From: an uncultured Oscillospiraceae bacterium
GTDB lineage: Bacteria > Bacillota > Clostridia > Oscillospirales > Oscillospiraceae
DNA: 6,642 bases
Assembly: GCA_904398675.1 (NCBI GenBank)
Contig: CAJFPI010000045.1
Span: forward strand, 1-6,642
Reading direction: 5' to 3'
Positions 1-5,180 of this stretch are shown here, in pieces (the first letter of the stretch is position 1; each line of letters opens with the position of its first letter). The position numbers were made by a program, and so were the translations under genes. The notes beneath the pieces are model-generated. The model saw nothing but the letters and a program-made list of their open reading frames with translations, had not been told where the DNA came from and did no database searches.

Positions 1-762
1 GCCCTGGACATAGTGCTCCTCCACAGTGACCACCCGGCCGGTTTTCCGGGCAGAGCGGACGATCAGTTCCTCGTCCAGCGGGCAGACAGTGGGCAGGCCG
101 ATGACGTCAGGGTGGATCCCCGCCTGCTCCAACTGCGGCAGAGCCTCCATCACCGTGCCTGTCAAAGAGCCGGTGGAGAGGATGGTGACATCAGAGCCGC
201 TTGTGATCTGCCGGCCCTTTCCAATAACGAAGGGCTCCTCCTCAAAGAGGTTGGGGATGACGCCGTTGCCAATGCGCATGTAGACCGGCCCCACATGCTC
301 CATCATAGCCTTGACGGCGGAGCGGATCTCATTGGGATCCTGGGGCGCCAGGATGGTGACGCCGGGGATCATGCCCATGATGGCAAAATCGTCCAGAGAG
401 TGGTGGGTCGCGCCCAGGTCGGAGTAGGTGATGCCGCCGTTGCGGCCGACGATTTTGGCGTTTTGTCCCATGTAGCCCAGGTCGTTTCGGAACATCTCGT
501 AGGGCCGGGCGGTGACAAAGGGGGCGATGGCACAGAAGACGGGGATTTTGCCCGTGGTGGCCAGCCCGGCGGCCGCGCCGATCACCGCCTGCTCCATGAT
601 GCCGAACTCAAAATACCGCTCCGGCGCAGCCTTCATAAATTCGCCGAATCCGGAGCTCTTGCCGCTGTCGGCGGAAAGCAGAACGATGCGCTCGTCCGCC
701 AGGGCCAGGTCGCAGACCGCCTTGCCAAAGACCTTGCGGGGGTCCTCCCGATTTCCAATCAT
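1..762 (-). CDS. Transketolase C-terminal subunit (split transketolase), 3' end outside the window
   Basis: This is the pyrimidine-binding and C-terminal half of a two-gene transketolase, which transfers a two-carbon ketol unit between sugar phosphates using thiamine diphosphate. 254 codons are visible; full-length subunits of this kind are usually about 310 residues, so roughly the last 50-60 are missing. Seen: SADSGKSSG at residues 30-38, FGIMEQA at 53-59 containing the Glu (E57) expected to activate the cofactor, ATHHSLDD at 118-125 matching the substrate-binding His segment, and VYMRIGNG at 160-167 matching the phosphate-binding Arg segment (R163). VTVEEH near the window edge fits the start of the C-terminal domain. 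The ATG overlaps the stop codon of the N-terminal subunit gene (ATGA), which indicates translational coupling and equal production of the two halves. The family is secure; the acceptor and donor sugars are unknown. Confidence 0.93.
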   Translation of the reverse strand, partial: MIGNREDPRKVFGKAVCDLALADERIVLLSADSGKSSGFGEFMKAAPERYFEFGIMEQAVIGAAAGLATTGKIPVFCAIAPFVTARPYEMFRNDLGYMGQNAKIVGRNGGITYSDLGATHHSLDDFAIMGMIPGVTILAPQDPNEIRSAVKAMMEHVGPVYMRIGNGVIPNLFEEEPFVIGKGRQITSGSDVTILSTGSLTGTVMEALPQLEQAGIHPDVIGLPTVCPLDEELIVRSARKTGRVVTVEEHYVQG

Positions 763-1613
763 GCCTCCACCGCCTTTCTGTACGCCTCTGCCAGGGCCTG
801 CAGCTCCCGCTCCGCCCGGTCCATCAGCTCATCTGTGGTGTTCCAGAAGTGATAGGCCACATCCCCCTCGCCAAAGGACAGCCCTTTGGCCTTGACGGTG
901 TGGGCTACGATGGCGGTGGGACGGTCAGCGTCGGCGGGGATGCTGTCCAGCGCCGCCACGATCTCCTCCATGCTGTTGCCGTCGATCTCCATGGTGTTCC
1001 AGCCGAAGGCTTGGAAGTGGCCGGCGATGGGGGTGAAGTCCATGACCTCCTGAACCGGGCCGCTGATCTGCAGGCCGTTGAAATCCACAAAGACCACCAG
1101 GTTCCCCACTCTGTGGTGGGCGGCTGCCGCTGCGGCCTCCCAGTTGGAGCCCTCGGCCAGCTCACCGTCGCCCATCACCACATAGACACGGGCGCCGTCG
1201 CCGTCCAGCCGCTTTCCCAGGGCCATGCCAAGGGCGATAGAGAGCCCGTGGCCCAGGGCGCCGGTGTTGGCCTCTATGCCGGGCAGCTTGTGCATGTCCG
1301 GGTGGCCGGGGATCCTGGAATCCAGCGCGCCGTAGGTGTCCAGAATCTCCTTGGGGAAATAGCCCCGCTCCGCCAGGGCGCTGTACTGGCAGAGGCACTT
1401 GTGGCCCGCGGAGAGAATGAACCGGTCCCGGTCCTCCCGGTCCGGGCGTGCCGGGTCAATGCGCATTTTGTAGAAGTAGAGGGCCGTGACGATATCCATG
1501 GCGGAGAAGGCCCCGCCAATGTGGCCGTGGTGGCTGGCGCGCAGCATCCGCAGCACGCTGACGCGGCAATTGGCGGCCTGCAGCTTCAGCCGGGACAGTT
1601 CTTTTTCCGTCAT
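759..1613 (-). CDS. Transketolase N-terminal (thiamine diphosphate-binding) subunit
   Basis: This 284-residue protein is the cofactor-binding half of the split transketolase. Seen: SHHGHIGG at residues 27-34 (the family's active-site His region), LSAGH at 67-71, GALGHGLSIALGMALG at 118-133, and the thiamine diphosphate/Mg motif beginning GDGELAEGSNWEA at 148-160 and ending in FVDFN at 175-179. KAKG at 241-244 and the His in AYHFWN (H255) complete the set. A longer frame extends upstream to 1685, but MTEKELSRLK at 1613 is preferred: GGGGGAG lies 7 nt upstream, and the longer version would overlap the isomerase gene and add a Pro/Arg-rich tail unlike the family. It starts 4 nt after the isomerase stop and overlaps the C-terminal subunit by 4 nt, so the three genes form one tight operon. 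Split transketolases are common in Clostridia and archaea and often sit in specialised sugar clusters, so a housekeeping role should not be assumed. Confidence 0.94.
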   Translation of the reverse strand: MTEKELSRLKLQAANCRVSVLRMLRASHHGHIGGAFSAMDIVTALYFYKMRIDPARPDREDRDRFILSAGHKCLCQYSALAERGYFPKEILDTYGALDSRIPGHPDMHKLPGIEANTGALGHGLSIALGMALGKRLDGDGARVYVVMGDGELAEGSNWEAAAAAAHHRVGNLVVFVDFNGLQISGPVQEVMDFTPIAGHFQAFGWNTMEIDGNSMEEIVAALDSIPADADRPTAIVAHTVKAKGLSFGEGDVAYHFWNTTDELMDRAERELQALAEAYRKAVEA

Positions 1614-1617
1614 TGTC

Positions 1618-2058
1618 TCACTCCCCCTTCTGCTCATAGTCACAGATCCGCTGCACCTTGGGGGCGGAGCGGGAGTTGGGATCATATGTATGGCTCAGAT
1701 ACTCTTTTACCAGGCATTTGGCAAGCTCGATGCCGGTGACCTGAGCGCCCAGGGTAATGATGTTTGCGTGGTTGCTCAGCTCCGCCCGCTGGGCCTGGTA
1801 GACGTCGTTTACCAGGGCCGCATAGGCGCCCTTTACCTTATTGGCGGCAATGCAGACGCCGATGCCGGTGCCGCAGATCAAAACGCCCCTGTCGTAGGCG
1901 CGGTCTGCCACCGCCTGGGCCACCCGGATGGCCGTGTTGGCGTAAATCGGATCCTCGCTGCCGAAGTCTGCCACCTCATGGCCCAGACTCTGGATGAAGG
2001 GAATCAGCGCCTCTTTGCACGCCGACGCGTTCGGGTCGCAACCAATGGCAATTCTCAT
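1618..2058 (-). CDS. rpiB: RpiB/LacA/LacB-family sugar-phosphate isomerase, possibly a tetrose-phosphate isomerase
   Basis: This 146-residue protein is an aldose-ketose phosphate isomerase of the RpiB/LacAB fold; rpiB is used as the family name only. Seen: GCDPNA at residues 6-11, LICGTGIGVCIAANK at 60-74 with the catalytic Cys (C62) and following Thr (T64), LSNHAN at 94-99, and a C-terminal segment with R130 and K134 where E. coli RpiB has phosphate-binding Arg residues. Compared with remembered E. coli RpiB, the His after the first Asp (H10) is Pro (P9) and the second His (H99) is Ser (S95). Both are linked to ring opening of ribose 5-phosphate. With the phosphate site kept, a non-cyclising substrate such as erythrose/erythrulose 4-phosphate is a fair guess; sulfoerythrose is an alternative. 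MRIAIG at 2058 is chosen because GGGAGGA sits 7 nt upstream and the fold begins at that strand; the open frame continues to 2097. It is first in the operon with the split transketolase. Confidence 0.9.
   Translation of the reverse strand: MRIAIGCDPNASACKEALIPFIQSLGHEVADFGSEDPIYANTAIRVAQAVADRAYDRGVLICGTGIGVCIAANKVKGAYAALVNDVYQAQRAELSNHANIITLGAQVTGIELAKCLVKEYLSHTYDPNSRSAPKVQRICDYEQKGE
1621..1627 (-). promoter_or_regulatory. Ribosome binding site of the transketolase N-terminal subunit
   Basis: GGGGGAG on the minus strand is 7 nt upstream of the ATG at 1613. It lies inside the last codons of the isomerase gene, so ribosomes finishing that gene end on this site. It decides the start against the longer in-frame option at 1685. 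Confidence 0.7.
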
Positions 2059-2117
2059 AGCATATTCCTCCCTTGTTCCACCGGTCCGTATTGTCAAAAA
2101 TTGTTTATGTTATCTAT

Positions 2118-2146
2118 ATCTTATCATATATGTATATACATGTCAA
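2118..2146 (-). promoter_or_regulatory. Promoter of the isomerase-transketolase operon
   Basis: On the minus strand a perfect -35 box TTGACA (2146-2141) is followed by a 17-nt spacer and TAAGAT (2123-2118), a 4-of-6 match to the -10 consensus. Transcription would start near 2111, giving a leader of about 50 nt before the isomerase ATG. The operator palindrome fills much of the spacer and touches the -35 box, so a bound repressor would block RNA polymerase. Confidence 0.75.
2128..2146. promoter_or_regulatory. Operator-like palindrome, putative GntR binding site 1
   Basis: A perfect 12-bp palindrome, ATGTATATACAT, occupies 2130-2141 and continues as GTCAA. Its right-hand part, TATATACATGT at 2133-2143, recurs in the second operon's promoter at 6616-6626. 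GntR/HutC proteins commonly bind AT-rich palindromes with GT and AC in the arms. Its position between the divergent regulator and operon B, inside the operon B promoter, supports repression. Assignment to this regulator is inferred. Confidence 0.65.
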
Positions 2147-2228
2147 TCCAATTCGGAGAAATCTCCCCAAAAAGATGCGATATCGCCGTAAATGGCTGGG
2201 AAAGGACAGATTCTCCGGGAGATTCTGG

Positions 2229-2257
2229 TTGCTTTTTTTACCAACTATTGTTAAAAT
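2229..2257 (+). promoter_or_regulatory. Possible promoter of the GntR regulator gene
   Basis: TTGCTT (2229-2234), a 17-nt spacer and TAAAAT (2252-2257, five of six consensus bases) would start transcription near 2264, about 20 nt before the GTG. The -35 box is weak. It lies some 90 bp from the operator palindrome, so direct autoregulation is not obvious. A weaker alternative is TTGTCA at 2091-2096 with CTATAT at 2114-2119, which would place the operator just downstream of the start point. Confidence 0.4.
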
Positions 2258-2270
2258 TAGGGAAAGGTGA

Positions 2271-2276
2271 AGGAGG
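2271..2276 (+). promoter_or_regulatory. Ribosome binding site supporting a GTG start for the GntR gene
   Basis: AGGAGG is 7 nt upstream of GTG at 2284. No in-frame ATG lies nearby where the winged-helix domain begins, so this site fixes the start at GTG rather than far upstream in the long open frame that reads through the intergenic region. Confidence 0.75.
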
Positions 2277-2283
2277 TACTGCT

Positions 2284-3009
2284 GTGTTAGAACGAAAAAA
2301 CGCTCAGCCGCTGTATGTGCAGGCCAGAAATATTCTGCTCTCCCGCATTGAAAATGAGGAGTACGGCGTCAATGAGAAGATTCCGTCTGAAAGTGAACTC
2401 TGCCAAGAGTTCGGCATCAGCCGCATGACGGTCCGCTCGGTGCTGACAGAGCTGGTGCGGGACGGCAAGCTCTACCGCATCCAGGGGAAGGGGACCTTTG
2501 TGGCAGAGCCTAAGTTTGTGGCCAGCTCCACGTCTTACATAGGCATCCGGGAGCAGCTGGAGAAACAGGGCTACGAGGTGTCCACCGTGGTCATCGGCGT
2601 GGATGTGATCGACTGTCCCACCACCATCGCGCGGATCATGGGCCTGGGGCTGGAGGAGCAGGTCTACTATATCCAGCGCTTGCGGAATGTAAAGGATGTT
2701 CCGCTGAGCCTGCACAAGTCCTATATCCCGGTATCCTACAGCCCGGGACTGGAGCACAGCGACTTCTGCAATGAGCAGCTGTGTGAGATCCTGAGTAAAA
2801 AGTACAATTTGAACCGCTCCAGCGTAACGGAGACACTGGAGTCCATCTCCGCCTCGGAGGAGGAGGCGGATCTGCTGAAGATCCGCAAGGGATATCCCCT
2901 GCTCCGTCTGTGCGACTCTATCCTGGATAAGGATGGGCGTATTTTTGAGTACAGCACTGTGGTGTTCCGCGGGGATAAGATCCAGATCCGCCTGCAGTAT
3001 GATGTGTGA
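2284..3009 (+). CDS. GntR-family transcriptional regulator, HutC/UTRA subfamily
   Basis: This 241-residue DNA-binding protein is probably a ligand-responsive repressor of the flanking catabolic genes. The winged helix-turn-helix covers about residues 8-73: PLYVQARN opens it, IPSESELCQEFGISRMTVR (33-51) holds the recognition helix, and LYRIQGKGTFV (63-73) is the wing typical of GntR proteins. Residues about 95-238 form the UTRA effector domain, with YYIQRLRNVKDVPLSLHKSYIP (128-149, the family's strand and dipeptide region) and a closing strand segment FEYSTVVFRGDKIQIRL. Length is normal for HutC-type members. Translation starts at GTG with AGGAGG 7 nt upstream. It is the only plus-strand gene, divergent from the isomerase operon and convergent with the kinase gene, and both operon promoters share an operator-like word. 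UTRA domains usually bind sugar phosphates or related small acids; the actual inducer cannot be read from sequence. Confidence 0.94.
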   Translation: MLERKNAQPLYVQARNILLSRIENEEYGVNEKIPSESELCQEFGISRMTVRSVLTELVRDGKLYRIQGKGTFVAEPKFVASSTSYIGIREQLEKQGYEVSTVVIGVDVIDCPTTIARIMGLGLEEQVYYIQRLRNVKDVPLSLHKSYIPVSYSPGLEHSDFCNEQLCEILSKKYNLNRSSVTETLESISASEEEADLLKIRKGYPLLRLCDSILDKDGRIFEYSTVVFRGDKIQIRLQYDV

Positions 3010-3051
3010 GGAGATAAGGTTTCCCACATCGAAAGATCCCGTCAAGACAGC

Positions 3052-3078
3052 AGCCCCTGCTCGAAAAGAGCAGGGGCT
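3052..3078. terminator. Strong hairpin between convergent genes, probable bidirectional terminator
   Basis: AGCCCCTGCTC (3052-3062) pairs perfectly with GAGCAGGGGCT (3068-3078) around a 5-nt loop, an 11-bp GC-rich stem. It lies between the regulator stop and the kinase stop, where both transcripts should end. Neither side has a proper U-tract, so it may halt polymerase poorly alone or act mainly as a 3'-end stabiliser. Confidence 0.6.
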
Positions 3079-3103
3079 AGTGGTCTGGAGATATATTTGT
3101 GAA

Positions 3104-4174
3104 TCAGCGCTTGACTCTGGCGCTGCCGCCCCGCATGACGTCGTAGGCCTCCTCGGTGGTGACCAGGTTCCAGTCGTTGCGGATGGTGTGGCAGAGGGCG
3201 GAGTAGGCGGCTGCAAAGTCAATGGTCTCCTGCTCGTCCTTGCCGTTGAGCAGGTTCCAAATCAAGCCGGAGGCGAAGGAGTCGCCGCCGCCCACACGGT
3301 CATAGATCTCCACGTTCATGTATTTGCGGGAGACAAAGTAGCCCTTTTTCGTCATCATGACGCACTGCCAGTTGTTGAGGCAGGCGGAGGTGACCTCCCG
3401 GAGGGAGTTGCCCACTACCTGCACGTTGGGGTACTTCGCCATGACCTTCTCCGCTACCTTCTTGTAGCACATGGGGTCAATCTTGGAGTAGTTCTCGTCG
3501 GTGTTGTCGGCCTTGATGCCCAGCATGGTCTCGAAGTCCTCCTCGTTGCCGATGATGACGTCGATATAAGGCATCAGCTCCACCATGGCCGCCTGGGCGG
3601 CCTCCTTGCTCCACAGGGTGTGGCGGTAGTTGAGGTCGAAGGAGGTGGTGGCGCCGTTTTTCTTGGCGGCCTTCAGCGCGGCCAGGACCTCCGTGGCGGT
3701 GTGCTCGCCCACGGCGGTGACAATGCCGGTGGAGTGGAACCAGCGGGTATCCAGCACCTTCTCCCAATCCACGTCGCCGGGCTGAATGCGGGAGACGGCG
3801 GAGTGGCCCCGGTCATAGGTCTGATAGCTGGGGCGGGGGCCGATGCCGACCTCGATGAAGCACTTGCCGTTGCGCCCGTTGCGGCCGATTTTGTCATAGG
3901 GCTCCACAATGACGTTGGACATATCCACGCCGTGCATCTGGGCGTGTTTGATGATGTAGTCGCCGTCCCAGGCGTCCACCAGCTTGGTGACATAGGCGGT
4001 CTTCATGGTGGGCTTGAGGAGCTTGCGGGAGAGGTTGGAGATGTTGACGCAGCAGTTCAGCTCCGCCGCGGCGATGCCGAGCTCCAGCACCTCCGCCTGG
4101 CCCAGGCGGTCATGCCCGGGAGGGGTGAAACGGACCATTGCCTCGCCAAAGCTCATGAAATCATATTTTGCCAT
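3104..4174 (-). CDS. kdgK: PfkB-family sugar kinase, likely 2-keto-3-deoxygluconate kinase
   Basis: This 356-residue ribokinase-fold enzyme transfers phosphate from ATP to a sugar or sugar acid. Seen: SFGEAMVRFTPP at residues 8-19 (N-terminal strand and substrate loop), GIGPRPSYQTYDRGHSAVS at 110-128 (a segment typical of 2-keto-3-deoxygluconate kinases), FDLNYRHTLW at 179-188, IGNEEDFETMLGI at 208-220, and DRVGGGDSFASG at 292-303 with the catalytic Asp (D298) and anion hole. SARVKR ends the protein, like the short basic tail in clostridial relatives. The N-terminal sugar-binding motif, usually GGAELN, reads AAAELN at 35-40. ATG at 4174 is chosen because GGAGGA lies 8 nt upstream and the family start matches; the frame is open to 4204. 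It is last in operon A, 66 nt after the aldolase gene. The product would be 2-keto-3-deoxy-6-phosphogluconate, yet no Eda-type aldolase is in the window. Family membership is secure, exact substrate less so. Confidence 0.85.
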   Translation of the reverse strand: MAKYDFMSFGEAMVRFTPPGHDRLGQAEVLELGIAAAELNCCVNISNLSRKLLKPTMKTAYVTKLVDAWDGDYIIKHAQMHGVDMSNVIVEPYDKIGRNGRNGKCFIEVGIGPRPSYQTYDRGHSAVSRIQPGDVDWEKVLDTRWFHSTGIVTAVGEHTATEVLAALKAAKKNGATTSFDLNYRHTLWSKEAAQAAMVELMPYIDVIIGNEEDFETMLGIKADNTDENYSKIDPMCYKKVAEKVMAKYPNVQVVGNSLREVTSACLNNWQCVMMTKKGYFVSRKYMNVEIYDRVGGGDSFASGLIWNLLNGKDEQETIDFAAAYSALCHTIRNDWNLVTTEEAYDVMRGGSARVKR

Positions 4175-4212
4175 GTTGCTTGTCCTCCAGTTGTTGCATG
4201 TCATGTTTTCCC

Positions 4213-4226
4213 GCGCCGGCAGGCGC
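4213..4226 (-). other. Small GC-rich hairpin in the aldolase-kinase gap
   Basis: In the 66-nt gap between aldolase and kinase, GCGCC (4213-4217) and GGCGC (4222-4226) can form a 5-bp stem around a 4-nt loop. There is no U-tract, so it is not a terminator. It could mark a processing or stability point in the operon mRNA, or be chance in GC-rich DNA. Confidence 0.25.
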
Positions 4227-4240
4227 AGGGCCTGTGAATC

Positions 4241-5131
4241 TTACGAGATGAGGCCGAAGGCCCGGAGCTTTTCCCGCAAGGCAGCGCGCTGGCCGTCCTC
4301 CAGCGGCAGCAGCGGCAGGCGGGGATCGCCGCCCACAAGGCCGTTTAAGTCCATGGCGGCCTTTACCGCCGCCACGCCGCCGGCGCCGCCGATGACGCGG
4401 TTGATGCGCAACAGCCGGTCGTTCATGGCAATGGCCGCCTCGTACTGTTTCTCCACCAGCAGCCGGTAGAACTCCACCGTCAGCTCCGGGAAGGAGTTGG
4501 CCAGGGACAGCACGCCGCCGGCCCCGCCCATGGTCATTGCCGCGAAGAAGTTGTTCACCGAGCCGGCCATCACGGTGAAGTGGTCCCGCACGGCGAAGAG
4601 GATGCTCTCCATGTTGCCGGTGGAGCTGTCCTTGACGCCTACGATGTTGGGGTGCTGGGCACAGCGGCGGATCAGCGGAATGGAGAGGCCCAGGCCGCCG
4701 GCGAACTGAGGGGCGTTGTACACAAGGCAAGGCGTCTGCACCGCGTCGGCCACGTCGGAAAAATACCGGTAGATGACCTCGTCGGTCATCTGCTTTTTGA
4801 AATAGCAGGGGGGCAGGAGCGTCAGATAATCCGCGCCCCGCTGTTCTATCTCCTTGGCCATGGCGATGGTCTCAAAGGTGGACTCGAAGATGCAGCCGGC
4901 CATGACCACCTGCTCCGCGCCCTTGTTGGCGACAATGGTCTCCAGCACCTTCAGCTTTTCCTCGTTGGTCAGGCTTTTGTTCTCCCCGTTGGACCCGAGA
5001 GCCAGATACCCCTTCAGACCCGCGGCTGCATAGCGCCGCACATTGGAGGCCAGACCCTGGTAATCCACCGCGCCATCCCTGGTGAAGGGAGTGGAGATGG
5101 GGGCGAAAACGCCCATCAGTTTCGTTTCCAT
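4241..5131 (-). CDS. DapA/NAL-superfamily pyruvate-dependent aldolase, probably not DapA
   Basis: This 296-residue class I (Schiff base) aldolase or lyase is of the dihydrodipicolinate synthase/N-acetylneuraminate lyase superfamily, which makes or cleaves 2-keto acids through a lysine-pyruvate adduct. Seen: ALGSNGENKSLTNEEK at residues 44-59 (the GTTGE-type pyruvate carboxylate loop as GSNGE), LLPPCYF at 105-111, VYNAPQ at 137-142 with the catalytic Tyr (Y138), VGVKDSSTGN at 164-173 with the Schiff-base Lys (K167), and AGSVNNFFAAMTMGGAGGV at 189-207. True DapA has an Arg shortly after the Tyr (YNVPSRTG) that binds aspartate semialdehyde; here it reads YNAPQFAGG without Arg, which argues against lysine synthesis. 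Length is standard. The start at 5131 has GGAGGAGGAA 5 nt upstream. Beside a 2-keto-3-deoxygluconate-type kinase, cleavage of a 2-keto-3-deoxy sugar acid to pyruvate plus an aldehyde is the most likely job; a hydroxy-oxoglutarate-type aldolase is an alternative. Confidence 0.88.
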   Translation of the reverse strand: METKLMGVFAPISTPFTRDGAVDYQGLASNVRRYAAAGLKGYLALGSNGENKSLTNEEKLKVLETIVANKGAEQVVMAGCIFESTFETIAMAKEIEQRGADYLTLLPPCYFKKQMTDEVIYRYFSDVADAVQTPCLVYNAPQFAGGLGLSIPLIRRCAQHPNIVGVKDSSTGNMESILFAVRDHFTVMAGSVNNFFAAMTMGGAGGVLSLANSFPELTVEFYRLLVEKQYEAAIAMNDRLLRINRVIGGAGGVAAVKAAMDLNGLVGGDPRLPLLPLEDGQRAALREKLRAFGLIS

Positions 5132-5146
5132 CTTGGTTCCTCCTCC

Positions 5147-5180
5147 GCCGGCAGGGCGTACCCTGCCGGCCGTTTTTTTT
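5147..5180 (+). terminator. Intrinsic terminator facing against operon A
   Basis: GCCGGCAGGG (5147-5156) pairs perfectly with CCCTGCCGGC (5161-5170) around a 4-nt loop, then CG and eight T on the plus strand. This is a textbook intrinsic terminator, but for plus-strand transcripts, while both flanking genes are on the minus strand. On the operon mRNA the same hairpin follows an A-run and directly touches the aldolase ribosome binding site. It overlaps the transaldolase stop codon by two bases. Confidence 0.7.

Noticed and set aside
1..2058. Ordinary housekeeping pentose phosphate operon
   Set aside because: The isomerase lacks both ring-opening His residues and the operon shares an operator-like site with a catabolic operon under a local GntR regulator. 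Not fully excluded.
2073..2270. Small plus-strand open frames in the rpiB-gntR gap
   Set aside because: They overlap the isomerase leader and promoter, lack a ribosome binding site, and encode low-complexity basic peptides with no recognisable pattern.
1486..2283. Long plus-strand open frame leading into the regulator
   Set aside because: It runs antisense to the transketolase and isomerase genes and has no GntR features before 2284; the regulator has its own ribosome binding site and GTG start.
2933..4237. Long plus-strand frame opposite the kinase
   Set aside because: Its Gly/Val/His-rich composition is typical of the antisense shadow of a GC-rich gene; the minus strand encodes a clear PfkB kinase.
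4241..5131. Calling the aldolase dapA (lysine biosynthesis)
   Set aside because: The Arg that binds aspartate semialdehyde in DapA is absent (YNAPQFAGG), and the neighbours are sugar enzymes rather than lysine genes.
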